A stretch of 64,000 nt of DNA from Bacteroidota bacterium. Its GTDB lineage: Bacteria; Bacteroidota; Bacteroidia; Chitinophagales; Chitinophagaceae. The notes beneath the pieces were generated by a model. That model worked only from the letters and a program-made list of their open reading frames with translations. It ran no database searches and was not told the origin of the DNA. The stretch lies in NCBI GenBank assembly GCA_947453145.1, contig CANGFA010000004.1, positions 1 through 64,000 of the forward strand, written 5' to 3'. Each line of letters starts with the position of its first letter. The stretch's first letter is position 1. Position numbers and translations under genes: made by a program. This document shows, piece by piece, positions 1 through 11,500 of this stretch.

Positions 1-528
1 CAATATATAGGACCTAATTTTAGGTACAATAATGATGATGGTCTCAAATGGACCCACTGGCTCAATATAATCTTGCGCAATTACCGATACCCTTACTTGT
101 AAAGTATTTAATGAGGTATCTCCATAAACATCATTGAACTTGGCACTTTTCAACCGAATAATACCAGATTTGTCGGCCAAAGCAAATTCATACTTTAAAT
201 CGGTTATCGCATACTTTTTTAATGCAGTACTAATTTTCTCATTTAATTCTTTGTCATTGTAATAGTCTGCAACAGAAGGTTCGTCAAAACTATGAATGTG
301 AAAATCCTCACTTAAACCCGGCCCTCGCTTGGGAAGTCTAAATGAAATACCATTATTCATTTTTTTACCTACTTCATTGGAAACGGCTACGGCCGACTGA
401 TTCACTCGCTCCGTTAACTGATTTCTTGCCAATATGATTAACCCCTGTACCCAAGTTATTTGAATAAATAAAATACCCACAATGGATAAAGCAATTAAAG
501 TAAATATGACAGGGAATGTCTTTTTCAT
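1..528 (-). CDS. Sensor histidine kinase, RprX-like, N-terminal part (cut by window edge)
   Basis: Reading the minus strand from an ATG at 528 gives 176 uninterrupted codons that run off the left edge. The product starts MKKTFPVIFTLIALSIVGIL, a membrane anchor of about 20 residues, followed by a mostly polar region that would lie in the periplasm and ends near IIIIVPKIRSYIL, probably approaching the second membrane segment. This layout matches the sensor region of the Bacteroidota RprX-type kinases; the kinase domain itself lies outside the window, so the assignment rests on the N-terminus and layout only. It lies downstream of atpD-atpC on the same strand but is separated from atpC by a hairpin terminator. 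A fitting response regulator is encoded at 62622-63320. Confidence 0.6.
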   Translation of the reverse strand, partial: MKKTFPVIFTLIALSIVGILFIQITWVQGLIILARNQLTERVNQSAVAVSNEVGKKMNNGISFRLPKRGPGLSEDFHIHSFDEPSVADYYNDKELNEKISTALKKYAITDLKYEFALADKSGIIRLKSAKFNDVYGDTSLNTLQVRVSVIAQDYIEPVGPFETIIIIVPKIRSYIL

Positions 529-570
529 ATGCAAAGTGCAACACTTGATTTTGCGTATGTGAATATATAA

Positions 571-601
571 AAAATCCCTTGGCTATTTACCAAGGGATTT
601 T
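571..601 (-). terminator. Intrinsic terminator after atpC
   Basis: A perfect 12-bp stem, arms 571-582 and 590-601, with a 7-nt loop. On the minus strand it is followed by a run of T, so it should end the atpD-atpC transcript before the kinase gene. Confidence 0.8.
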
Positions 602-630
602 AATATTTCAATGAATTAAGTTTTCGTTAA

Positions 631-876
631 CTATAAAACACCTTCTACAAGTACCGTAGTTTTATTATTAATCACTTCAACAAAGCCTCCTTGAATTGCA
701 TAAGTCTCAGAAGGATTGCCTTTTTGTAAAACTTTTACGGTGCCCACACCCAACGCACTCACTAATGGAGCATGCTTATCTAATACCTCAAACAACCCGT
801 CAATACCAGGCAATTGAACGCCTTGCACATCTCCACTAAAAAGCTTTTTTTCGGGTGTCAATATTTCTAATAACAT
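631..876 (-). CDS. atpC: F1Fo ATP synthase epsilon subunit
   Basis: Epsilon subunit of the F1 sector, linking the rotor to the catalytic head. At 81 residues the protein covers only the N-terminal beta-sandwich domain (opening MLLEILTPEKKLFSGDVQGV, with the GxDGxFEVLxxHAPLVSAL pattern). The C-terminal helical hairpin, which inhibits ATP hydrolysis in E. coli, is absent; short forms of this kind are usual in Bacteroidota. It lies directly downstream of atpD with only about 20 nt between them, so the two are co-transcribed. The other ATP synthase genes are not in the window. A terminator hairpin follows at 571-601. Confidence 0.95.
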   Translation of the reverse strand: MLLEILTPEKKLFSGDVQGVQLPGIDGLFEVLDKHAPLVSALGVGTVKVLQKGNPSETYAIQGGFVEVINNKTTVLVEGVL

Positions 877-897
877 ATCTCTCTTTTACAAAATAAA

Positions 898-2427
<1,530 letters not shown>

Positions 2428-2430
2428 TCA

Positions 2431-3141
2431 TTATTGCAAAAATTGTAGGTATATAATAGCAGCTAAAATTCCCCCAAGTATAGGTCCAATTACTGGAACA
2501 AGGGCATAACCCCAATCACTTGTCCCTTTTCCCTTCATGGGAAGAACAAAATGCATGATTCTAGGGCCTAAATCCCTAGCTGGGTTAACGGCCCAACCCG
2601 TAGGCCCGCCTAAGCCAAACCCAATGCCTGCCACGAGCAAAGCTACCGGAAGTGCCGACATAGCTCCCATTTCAATCCCTGCAGGTTTTATGAAAAAGAT
2701 GCCTACTAAAAATACACAGGTAGTAATTGTTTCCACCAGTAAATTTTGTTTAAGGTCATTTATCGAAGGACCCGTTGAAAAACATGCCAGCTGATCCCCA
2801 GGATTGCTCGCTTCATTAAATTGCGGTCGGTAAATCATCCAAACCACAAAGGCGCCAATCATGGCTCCCAACATTTGAGCCAAAATATACATGGCTACTT
2901 TTTCCCAAGCAAATTTTCCAGCAACGGCCATTGCAATGGTTACCGCCGGATTTAAATGCCCGCCACTTGCAGGTGTAGAAATATAAACGCCTACAAATAC
3001 GGCAATCATCCAACCCAAAACAATAGCAACGAGTCCTCCATTGTTCCCTTTGGTTTTAGGAAGTACCACATTGGCAACTACGCCATTTCCAATAATAATT
3101 ACAATGGCAGTACCTACAAGTTCAGCAATAAATGGTGTCAT
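2431..3141 (-). CDS. glpF: Glycerol uptake facilitator, MIP/aquaporin family
   Basis: Inner-membrane channel of 236 residues with the two half-helix signatures of the major intrinsic protein family: HLNPAVTIA (Asn64-Pro65-Ala66) and VNPARDLGPR (Asn186 to Arg189). The aspartate right after the second NPAR is typical of glycerol-conducting members rather than water-only channels. Six hydrophobic segments are visible. It lies 21 nt downstream of glpK on the same strand, and the pair would import glycerol and trap it as glycerol 3-phosphate. No glycerol-3-phosphate dehydrogenase gene is next to them. Confidence 0.92.
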   Translation of the reverse strand: MTPFIAELVGTAIVIIIGNGVVANVVLPKTKGNNGGLVAIVLGWMIAVFVGVYISTPASGGHLNPAVTIAMAVAGKFAWEKVAMYILAQMLGAMIGAFVVWMIYRPQFNEASNPGDQLACFSTGPSINDLKQNLLVETITTCVFLVGIFFIKPAGIEMGAMSALPVALLVAGIGFGLGGPTGWAVNPARDLGPRIMHFVLPMKGKGTSDWGYALVPVIGPILGGILAAIIYLQFLQ

Positions 3142-3162
3142 CTTTTTTTTATTTTATATTGT

Positions 3163-4647
3163 TTACCAATTGTTGGTTGCTTTAATAGCACGCTCCCAAC
3201 CTTGAATATGCTCCGCTCTTTCCGCTTCATCAATGGTTGGAGTAAAAATTTTATCTACCTGCCATTTACTTCGCAACTCTTCTATATCCTTCCAAAAACC
3301 TACCGCTAATCCTGCTAAATAAGCAGCTCCCAAAGCGGTCGTCTCCACCATGGTTGGACGAACTACTTTTGTGTTTACAATTTCCGATTGAAATTGCATG
3401 AGCATATTATTATGCGTAGCACCCCCGTCCACCCTCAACTCTGCAATAGGAATACCTGCATCCCCTTCCATAGATTTTAGTAAATCATAACTTTGAAATG
3501 CGATACTCTCTAGCGCCGCGCGCGCGATATGTGCGGAACTGGTACCTCTAGTTATTCCCACAATAGTACCTCTTGCATGTTGATTCCAATAAGGTGCACC
3601 TAATCCTGCAAAAGCTGGCACCATATATACCCCATCGGTGTGCTCTACCTGACCAGCTAAATCTTCCACCTCACTGGATTTTCTAATTAAATGCAAGCCA
3701 TCCCTTAGCCATTGCACCACGGCACCTCCAATAAATACACTTCCTTCTAATGCATAATAAGTGTGTCCATTTATTTGCAATGCTATGGTGGTTAATAAAT
3801 TATTTTTTGAACGAACCGCTTTTTCTCCTGTATGCATGAGCATAAAACAACCTGTACCATAGGTGTTTTTAACCATACCAGGCGCAGTACACATTTGTCC
3901 AAACAAGGCTGATTGCTGATCCCCTGCGATTCCTGCAATTGGTATTTCAAAATTGGAAAATAATTGATTGGTGTGCCCATAAATTTCACTGCTTGATTTT
4001 ACGGTTGGTAAAACAGAAACAGGAATGTCCAATAAACTTAATAGTTCAGTATCCCATTGTAAAGTATGAATATTAAAAAGCATAGTTCTGGAAGCATTCG
4101 TAGCATCGGTAACATGCACTTTACCATTGGTTAATTTCCAAACTAACCAAGAATCAATGGTGCCAAAACATAAATCACCCTTTGCTGCTAAATCTCTGGC
4201 GCCTTCTACATGATCTAAAATCCATTTTAATTTTGTTCCAGAAAAATAAGCATCAATTACCAAGCCGGTTTTTTCTTGTATTAGCTCCGCTTTGCCTTCC
4301 GCTTTTAAAGTATCGCAATAATCTGCTGTACGCCTGTCCTGCCAAACAATGGCATTATAAATGGGTAAGCCTGTTTTATTATTCCAAACAACCGTGGTTT
4401 CTCTTTGATTGGTAATGCCAATAGCTGCAATATCGGTTAACGCTAAATTTTGATGGCTAATGGCTTCACTTGCTACGCCAATTTGCGTACTCCAAATTTC
4501 CATAGCATCATGTTCAACCCATCCTGGTTTTGGAAAATGTTGTGTAAATTCTTTTTGTGCAATACCGTGAATTTGTCCTTGATGATCAAATAATATTGCA
4601 CGACTACTTGTTGTACCCTGATCAAAGGATAAGATATATTTTGACAT
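3163..4647 (-). CDS. glpK: Glycerol kinase
   Basis: Phosphorylates glycerol to sn-glycerol 3-phosphate with ATP in the cytoplasm. The FGGY-family phosphate-binding loop [11 protein letters not shown] lies at residues 8-18. [12 protein letters not shown], the glycerol-binding [10 protein letters not shown] segment, the [12 protein letters not shown] loop and the [13 protein letters not shown]-terminal signature are all present. Length is about 494 residues, normal for the family. The frame opens one codon earlier at a GTG (4650), but ATG 4647 gives the family-typical start [11 protein letters not shown]. It precedes glpF in a two-gene operon. Confidence 0.96.
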   Translation of the reverse strand: MSKYILSFDQGTTSSRAILFDHQGQIHGIAQKEFTQHFPKPGWVEHDAMEIWSTQIGVASEAISHQNLALTDIAAIGITNQRETTVVWNNKTGLPIYNAIVWQDRRTADYCDTLKAEGKAELIQEKTGLVIDAYFSGTKLKWILDHVEGARDLAAKGDLCFGTIDSWLVWKLTNGKVHVTDATNASRTMLFNIHTLQWDTELLSLLDIPVSVLPTVKSSSEIYGHTNQLFSNFEIPIAGIAGDQQSALFGQMCTAPGMVKNTYGTGCFMLMHTGEKAVRSKNNLLTTIALQINGHTYYALEGSVFIGGAVVQWLRDGLHLIRKSSEVEDLAGQVEHTDGVYMVPAFAGLGAPYWNQHARGTIVGITRGTSSAHIARAALESIAFQSYDLLKSMEGDAGIPIAELRVDGGATHNNMLMQFQSEIVNTKVVRPTMVETTALGAAYLAGLAVGFWKDIEELRSKWQVDKIFTPTIDEAERAEHIQGWERAIKATNNW

Positions 4648-4704
4648 CACAATCGTTTATTAGATTGTAATATAAAAAAAGAAATGCAGAAAAAGAAACG
4701 AGAA

Positions 4705-6039
4705 TTATCTTCTACTACGAAGCCAAGATTCAGGATCCAAGGACCTTCCTTCCTTGCTTAAAATAAAGAGTAAGGAGCCTTCGCCTTCCAAATTAATACC
4801 CGATCTGCCTAATACGGTACCGGCTTTTACCTCCTGTCCTACGGATACATTGGTACTACTTAAATGGGATGACATGGTAAAATATTTTCCATGCTGTACA
4901 ATAACGGTTAAGTCTCCATTAATATCCCCTGTATATTTAACCACTCCATTGGCTACACTTTTAACAGACGAGCCTTTAGGAACCGCTATTTCAATATAAT
5001 CCGCATTTCTATTTAATTTGGTGCCCGGAATATTTTCAACCCCAAAATGAACAAATATATTTCCTCTATCCACCGGCCAAGGTAAAGCGCCCTTGCTACT
5101 TTCAATGGAAATGGAAGCTTCTCTTCCTTCCTCAGTAGTTTCTAAAGCAGAGTATGGACGGTCACCCGAAGTTTTCGTTAACCCCCCTTCGACTCCAGCT
5201 ACTTTACCTCCACTTTTATTGGTTGACTTAGTACTCTCTGTTTTTACGGATGTTTCATTGGATGCTTTTTGCTTTGCCAATCTTTCTTTCTCTTTCTTTT
5301 CTGCTTCGGCCAATTCACGTTTAATGATACTCATTAACGCCGATTGCATTTTTTTTCTTTGCGCCTCTTTTTGTTTTAATTGCGCAGTGACTTCTTGCTC
5401 TTTCCCTTTTAATTGAGAAATAATTTTATCCTGTTCCTTTCTGTCATCCACCAATACTTTCAATTGATCGTTTTGAACATTTAAGGTAACCACCCTGTCT
5501 TTTTTATTCAATCCCAATTGATTGATTTTGTCATTCAAGTCCAATGATGACATCGCAATTGCTTTAGCTTGCGCTTCCCTATTTTGACGATAACTTTTTA
5601 AATAGGTAATTCTTTTTACGGCATCGTTAAAACTATTAGCAGAAAATAAAAAGTTAAGATATTCGTAACCACTCCTGTTTTTGTATGCAAACTCTATGCT
5701 CTTTGCATATCTGCTTTTTAAAGTATCCAACTCCGTATTTAGTTTGACCACATCTTGCTGATTGGCAGCAATGGTATTATCAATAAGCGCTACTTGTTGC
5801 GCAATACTATTCACCAAAGCTTCCCTTTTTGCAATCTTACTTTTAATTACGTTTAATTGTGCTAAAGTGGTTTTCTTATTTTTTTGAATCTGATTTTTCA
5901 ACTCATTTAATTCATCCAATTCCTTACGCAAACTTTGCTCTTGTTTTTGCAATTCTTCCCTACTTGGATTGGTTTGCGCAATGGCGCCAAAGCTTAAACT
6001 AATAAATAGTAAAATAAATATGGAGCACCTTTTTGTCAT
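4705..6039 (-). CDS. EnvC-like murein hydrolase activator (coiled coil plus degenerate LytM domain)
   Basis: Exported protein of 444 residues: signal peptide 1-22 ending GAIAQ, a long charged coiled coil (about 25-255), a Ser/Thr/Lys-rich linker, and a C-terminal LytM/M23 fold (about 320-440). The zinc-ligand positions of active M23 peptidases look lost: the first His position reads NADYIEI, and the HxH position reads LLFILS, leaving the His in SSHLSS. In EnvC and NlpD such inactive LytM domains switch on periplasmic amidases that split septal peptidoglycan, so a role in cell separation is inferred. It is the last gene of the dut operon, 3 nt after the DUF4292 gene. Confidence 0.85.
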   Translation of the reverse strand: MTKRCSIFILLFISLSFGAIAQTNPSREELQKQEQSLRKELDELNELKNQIQKNKKTTLAQLNVIKSKIAKREALVNSIAQQVALIDNTIAANQQDVVKLNTELDTLKSRYAKSIEFAYKNRSGYEYLNFLFSANSFNDAVKRITYLKSYRQNREAQAKAIAMSSLDLNDKINQLGLNKKDRVVTLNVQNDQLKVLVDDRKEQDKIISQLKGKEQEVTAQLKQKEAQRKKMQSALMSIIKRELAEAEKKEKERLAKQKASNETSVKTESTKSTNKSGGKVAGVEGGLTKTSGDRPYSALETTEEGREASISIESSKGALPWPVDRGNIFVHFGVENIPGTKLNRNADYIEIAVPKGSSVKSVANGVVKYTGDINGDLTVIVQHGKYFTMSSHLSSTNVSVGQEVKAGTVLGRSGINLEGEGSLLFILSKEGRSLDPESWLRSRR

Positions 6040-6042
6040 AAT

Positions 6043-6885
6043 TTACTTCCTTTTCGTTTTAGTTTTAACGGATCCTTGCTTAGGCATGACAAAGGTATAT
6101 TTTAATGGTTCATTAAAAGCAAACTCTTTTACTTCCAAATGAAGTTCAAATCTGGACTGAGAGGCAAATGCAATATCTCTATTTAAAGGGAATTGATTTT
6201 TCAAGGCCAAGGTGTGATTAGAATAAGTGATATCGCAGGTCCGATGTTGATTTATATCCAAATCATCTAATTTTAAATGTAGCACTTTTGTATTGTCCTC
6301 ACTTAAGCTTACTAAATTTTTAAATAGCTGACCCACTAAACCAATTTGCAATTGATGATTATTTGCTTTATAGCTCGCAATGGTTACGTTTTCCAAAAAA
6401 ATGGGATTCCCCACAATTAAATCCTCAAGCATGGAATAAGTGACTGGGATTTTAATAATTTCTTGCAAATAAGCCAAGGGCCTTACTTCTAGTTTCTTAT
6501 CCAGCGGGTAATATAATACAACACTGTCTTTGTTTATTAAAGCCCTTAACCCAATAACACCCAAGGACCCTTTTACAATAATATAAATACAGTTTCCTTT
6601 ATCAATACTCACATTGGCAACTAAGGCATCGGATTTATTAGCAGTTTCATAATCTACCTTTAACCTCGCATTTAATGAAGTGTATGTAAGTTTCGTATGC
6701 GAAATTTTATCAAATATATCTTTAACGATAATAACTGAATCCACTTTGGGAACTTCTGAAATAATTTGATTCGCAGAAGTATCTTTTTTGCTTAACGCAT
6801 CCTGAATAACTTGCACCTTTCTTGAGGTAGCGCAAGAAACCAAAAAAACAGTAGCAATAAAAAGATAACTAATTTGTTTGCTCAT
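6043..6885 (-). CDS. DUF4292 family lipoprotein
   Basis: A 280-residue lipoprotein. The N-terminus carries a hydrophobic stretch and the lipobox FLVSC, with Cys18 as the acylation site. The rest is beta-rich and compatible with a LolA/LolB-like lipid-binding fold, which has been suggested for DUF4292 proteins; this is recognition from general sequence pattern, not a search. It sits between dut (4 nt upstream) and the EnvC-like gene (3 nt downstream), an order I recall as common in Bacteroidota. A cell-envelope role is likely; its exact function is unknown. Confidence 0.75.
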   Translation of the reverse strand: MSKQISYLFIATVFLVSCATSRKVQVIQDALSKKDTSANQIISEVPKVDSVIIVKDIFDKISHTKLTYTSLNARLKVDYETANKSDALVANVSIDKGNCIYIIVKGSLGVIGLRALINKDSVVLYYPLDKKLEVRPLAYLQEIIKIPVTYSMLEDLIVGNPIFLENVTIASYKANNHQLQIGLVGQLFKNLVSLSEDNTKVLHLKLDDLDINQHRTCDITYSNHTLALKNQFPLNRDIAFASQSRFELHLEVKEFAFNEPLKYTFVMPKQGSVKTKTKRK

Positions 6886-6889
6886 TCAT

Positions 6890-7330
6890 TTATTTTTTAC
6901 CTGTGTGACCAAAGCCTCCTTCGCCTCTTTCAGTTTCATCCAATATATCCACTAATTCCCAGCTGGCTTTTTCCACTTGTTGAAATACCATTTGCGCTAT
7001 CCGGTCACCATCTTGAATTTTTTGTGGTTCATTTGAAAGATTAATGAGAATTACTTTTATCTCACCTCTATAATCTGCATCAATAGTGCCTGGTGTATTT
7101 AGGCAAGTAAGCCCTTGTTTAATTGCCAACCCGCTTCTGGGTCTAATTTGAACTTCTAAATTAGAGGGGATTGCAATAAATATTCCGGTAGGCACCAACA
7201 CTCTTTCGAGGGGTGCAAGCTGTATAGGGCTTGAAATAAAAGCGCGAATGTCCATGCCAGAAGAACCTTCTGTAGCATAAGCCGGCAATGCATGATGGCT
7301 TTTGTTTACAATTTTTACGGGAATAGACAT
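6890..7330 (-). CDS. dut: dUTP diphosphatase
   Basis: Hydrolyses dUTP to dUMP, keeping uracil out of DNA and feeding thymidylate synthesis. All five motifs of the trimeric dUTPase family are present: [36 protein letters not shown] and the C-terminal [10 protein letters not shown] arm. The frame starts three codons earlier at a TTG (7339), but that codon lies in a promoter box at 7337-7344. ATG 7330 ([11 protein letters not shown]) is preferred and gives 146 residues. It is the first gene of an operon with the DUF4292 and EnvC-like genes. Confidence 0.96.
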   Translation of the reverse strand: MSIPVKIVNKSHHALPAYATEGSSGMDIRAFISSPIQLAPLERVLVPTGIFIAIPSNLEVQIRPRSGLAIKQGLTCLNTPGTIDADYRGEIKVILINLSNEPQKIQDGDRIAQMVFQQVEKASWELVDILDETERGEGGFGHTGKK

Positions 7331-7336
7331 GTTGCG

Positions 7337-7344
7337 CAAAAATA
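7337..7344 (-). promoter_or_regulatory. Promoter -7 box of the dut operon
   Basis: TATTTTTG on the minus strand matches TAnnTTTG and ends 6 nt before the dut ATG, so the message would have almost no 5' leader. Confidence 0.6.
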
Positions 7345-7397
7345 GGCAAAAACTAAGGAATTTAAGCCACTCAGTTTACGATTTAACAAAGCTGCAA

Positions 7398-8534
7398 TTA
7401 AAAATAAAAGATGCTTCCAAAACGAAGGGTGTTAGAAAGCGGATTTTTTGTAATTCCACCACCAGAAGGCACTAAATAACTAATGTTAAATTTAGATTGT
7501 TGATATTGAAAACTGGTTCCCAATGTGAAATATTGCATATTCCCCAAGTTCTTATTGTTATCCATAAAATAACCACCTCTCAAGTAAAAACGATTGGTAT
7601 AATTGTACTCTATTCCTACAGAAGCCTTTAAAGATTCTGAAAAAGGAACCCCATATTTTGTGGAGAAAGAATTAAAATAACTATTAATTACGGATTGCGT
7701 AAAATATTGATTCACCGATTCTGCATCGGTATTATCTGGACTAGCAGGAACCATTAAACGATTTACATCTACTCCAAATTCCACTGAATTATCGGGATCC
7801 ATTTTATTTAAATACCCAAAACCAATGCCAATATTTGCAGGGATATAATACTTGTTTTTTGTTTCATTAGAGTAGCTAATCTTACCCCCTAAATTAGATA
7901 GTAGCAATCCAGCATGAAATCCTCTTAAGTCGTCATTTTGCTTGTAGAACATACTAATATCTCCAGCAACTGTATTACCCGCTTTATAGTTAATTGCAGT
8001 TGCGCCAAAGGAACCCTGTACCAATTTAGAATGTATGTACCTTAAAGTTGCACCAATACTTATTTTATCATTTAATAATAAACTATAACCAATATCATAG
8101 CTAAACTCAGATGGTCTTTGGGATGGCAATGTGGAACTTCCGGATTCGTCTGTAAAATCAATATTTCCTAAACTAAAAAAACGTAAGGAAGAATTAATAG
8201 TGCTTTGTTCATTCAATTGCTTGTAGTAACCAGCACTGGCTAAATACACATCGCTTAAACCAAGGTCTTTTAACCAGGGAGTATAATTAATTAAAAAACC
8301 TTGTGGTTCTTTAAGGTAACTGAGCTTTGCAGTGTTCCCAAACAAATCATTTGCCTCAGGCGTCATTCCCAATGACAAATTACCCATACCACCAGAACGC
8401 GCATCTGGCGAAATCATCATAAAGGGTACCGCCGTACTTTGCAATTTCAAAGAAGTTGTTTGTGCATTGATTGTTGTGTGAAAAACAATGAATACAATGG
8501 TAAGTAACCAATATTGTAAACTTTTAAATTGCAT
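7398..8534 (-). CDS. porV: Type IX secretion outer-membrane protein PorV
   Basis: Outer-membrane beta-barrel protein of 378 residues with a signal peptide (1-25, ending TINAQ). The mature N-terminus has the PorV-type sequence AVPFMMISPDARSGGMGNLS, followed by the TPWLKDLGLSDVYLASAGYY segment and many alternating barrel strands ending in the aromatic GSIFYF. In the type IX system PorV shuttles cargo from the translocon to the attachment complex containing PorU. The porU gene lies 50 nt upstream on the same strand, as in other Bacteroidota. Confidence 0.93.
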   Translation of the reverse strand: MQFKSLQYWLLTIVFIVFHTTINAQTTSLKLQSTAVPFMMISPDARSGGMGNLSLGMTPEANDLFGNTAKLSYLKEPQGFLINYTPWLKDLGLSDVYLASAGYYKQLNEQSTINSSLRFFSLGNIDFTDESGSSTLPSQRPSEFSYDIGYSLLLNDKISIGATLRYIHSKLVQGSFGATAINYKAGNTVAGDISMFYKQNDDLRGFHAGLLLSNLGGKISYSNETKNKYYIPANIGIGFGYLNKMDPDNSVEFGVDVNRLMVPASPDNTDAESVNQYFTQSVINSYFNSFSTKYGVPFSESLKASVGIEYNYTNRFYLRGGYFMDNNKNLGNMQYFTLGTSFQYQQSKFNISYLVPSGGGITKNPLSNTLRFGSIFYF

Positions 8535-8584
8535 TGGAGGAGTTCATTTAGAATAGTATAAAGATAGTCAATGGAGCTTATATT

Positions 8585-11500
8585 TTAAAGTTTGATAAAG
8601 GAATTGGATAAAATAGTAGTCTCTTTATTATTTAGAATGGTAAATCGATAATAATACACGCCTGGTGTAAATGAATTACCCGAACTGGTTTTACCATCCC
8701 AGTCCATGTAGAATTTTGTCAACGTATTTTCCTGCAAAGCGGATTTTGAATATAGTACTTGTCCACTAGGAGATAGTAAGTCTAATTTAATAGTAAGACT
8801 TTTCCCAAACTGATTGGTCTCCAATCCAAATTTGGCTTGCGTTTGGACAGGATTCGGAAATACAAAGGCATGGGTGTAGCTGGGTGTGTTAGATTTGGGT
8901 ACATCAAAAAATAAGCTGTCTTTGTTTCCATTGCCAAGTAAATCCCAGGCTTTTATAACAATGACATGCTTGCCTTCTTTCAATTGTGGCAAGGAATATA
9001 AAATAGTGCCCGATTGATAAAGATCAATGTCTGCAACAAAATAATTATTTAGGACAATAGGAATTGGATTTTGATCTATCCAAATGGCTAAATCATGCCC
9101 CAAAGCATTGCCTGAAGTTTGAATGCCTGCACTGTCTTTTAATTGGATATACAATGTGGAATTGGGGGCAGCCCAATTTCCATTTTGAAAATAGGGCTCG
9201 TTTAAATAGGCTTTAATTTGTGGCCCCATTGTATCTTTTCGATTCAATAAATTGGAAGACTTTACATAAATAGAATCGTATACCTGAATGGCATCATTTA
9301 TTCCACTAGTTGCGGCCAATTCAATTCGAATTGGATTAGAAACATTGGATACTTGAATGGGTAAAATAAAATCGGCACTTACTACTCCATTTTTTACAGT
9401 GGACATGCCTTTAAATAATATCTGATCCTGAATACCAATCGGAACCGGCATACTAGTGGACTGATTAGCTAAGGTATTTTTATACTTTAATGCATCATAA
9501 ATAGTCAAGGATAACAATCCATTAAAATCTGTTTTTGTTTTACCACCTTCTTGCACAACCCCTTTTAACTGATAGGTATTTCCAGACAATAAGGTATCAT
9601 TAATTTTAAATTTATTGCCATTGATTGTTTGTGTAAGCAATTGATTATTTGGATGAGATAAAACCAGCGCCGGATCGCCTATTACACTAAATTTAAAATC
9701 ATTCACCCTGTCACCACCCATTGCCCAATTCTTGGTTTTGGCTATTTGTAAAGCCTTTCCAATACTCATTAAATTACCTGCCGAATCATTGACTAATAAT
9801 TGCTGAATAAATAAATCATTTATTTGTTTATTGCTATAAGCAAACACGAGCCGATTGGCAGCAACTAAACTAATAATTCCTTTGCCATTTTTCATAAATG
9901 CATCCCAGGCGATTGCATTTAATCCGGGTTGATCATAGGGTGCAAAATTGCAGGAAGCAGTTACCAAGAGAGGTAGCTTATCCCTATTGTTCCAATTCTC
10001 AAATTGGGTTTGAGTAATCACCCCTTCTTCCGATAATCTTAAATAATTTCCATGCCCAGTGTAGTTAATTAAAAGTGTGCCGTCTTGTACCGATTGTTGT
10101 AAATTATTATTGGCCAATGGGTAAGTATTTCCGGAAGTAGAAGCAACTGCCGAAAATAAATCTAAATACATTTTATTATGATTCCAATGCGGTGCTTTTG
10201 CTTGTAAATGTGCAACTATAGATTCTGCATCTTGTAAATGCAAATTATAATCACCGTCGTCCGCAATCCAAGTAATTTTGTTTTCCCATGCACCCCCTTT
10301 TTTATTGGATTGGTAATTTATTAATTTGGAAATCGAACTGTCCGCTTCAGCAATAGTTCTTGCAGGTATCCGACCTACAGCAAGGGATAAATTTTGAATG
10401 GCATTGTAATTATTAATATCATCTCCATCCGTCAAAAGAGCATAAAAATCGTCGGTAGCAAAACTTGAAAGTATGGATACCGAATTGTTGTTTTCATATA
10501 CAGGCAACTCAAAATCCAAGTTCATTTTTTTTGCATTAAAATTCCCCATACCTAACAATAACAAGTACTCCGGTGCTTTATAATTATTTTTAACAGCTGT
10601 GTTTTTTAGGTATTTAACGAAATTTCTAATGGCAATAGGGGAAGGTTCACCACCTGAAAAATCATGGTATATAGCACGTGCATCAAATACCTTTGCTTTG
10701 CGTCCAAATTGCGTTAATTGAAATTGCTGATACTTTTTTGCTTGTTCCAAAAAAGCAGGTGCTGAAATGATAATATAATTAACCTCTCCCAAAAGTCCCA
10801 GTAAATCTTGATTGGTAACCGCCCCTAACAAAACAGGTGTTTCGTACACATTATTTTTTACCGAAAAAAATGCCTGGGCGGAATCTGTTTTTTGAAAAAA
10901 ACTACCTCCATTATTAGGCTGTATTTGCCAATTAACTTGAATTGGATTTTGTGCATTTGTAACATTCCAAATAATAGCGGATGCATCTATATCCTGAATC
11001 AAACAATTCACTACTTGACCTTTTTGAAAATCTTTTTCAATACCAAAGGATAAAGTGCTATCCTGCCAAAAACCAATGGGTTTGTTTATTAATAATTCAA
11101 GGTAGTCTATCCAACCTGTGGCTGTGTTACTCGCACTTGAATAAGCAACTTTTAAAGTACTTTTATTAGGCCAGCTTATATTAGCAACATTCGTAAAGCT
11201 GTCTATTGCTTCTTTGGCAATATCATCAAACAACATACCACTTGCAGGTTGCAACATGGTCGTATGCGCTAATTGATCGTTCCAATAAAAATCAAATTGA
11301 CCTCCAACTTGATAAGATGTAGAAGCAACATGCACAAAGTAATCTATTTTACTTGCACTGTTCATATTGTTGGTATTAGCCAAAAAGCTAAGTGTGTTTT
11401 GCTTCCCTGCCCCAACGCCCATGGGCAATCCCCAAAAAGTTTTACCACTATTTAAAAAAGAGATGGTGTCTTTTTCGAACAACAAGTGTTGCGTAAAAAT

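Noticed and set aside
2956..3309. Plus-strand open frame of 117 codons opposite glpF and glpK
   Set aside because: It is antisense to two complete genes and has implausible composition; a shadow frame.
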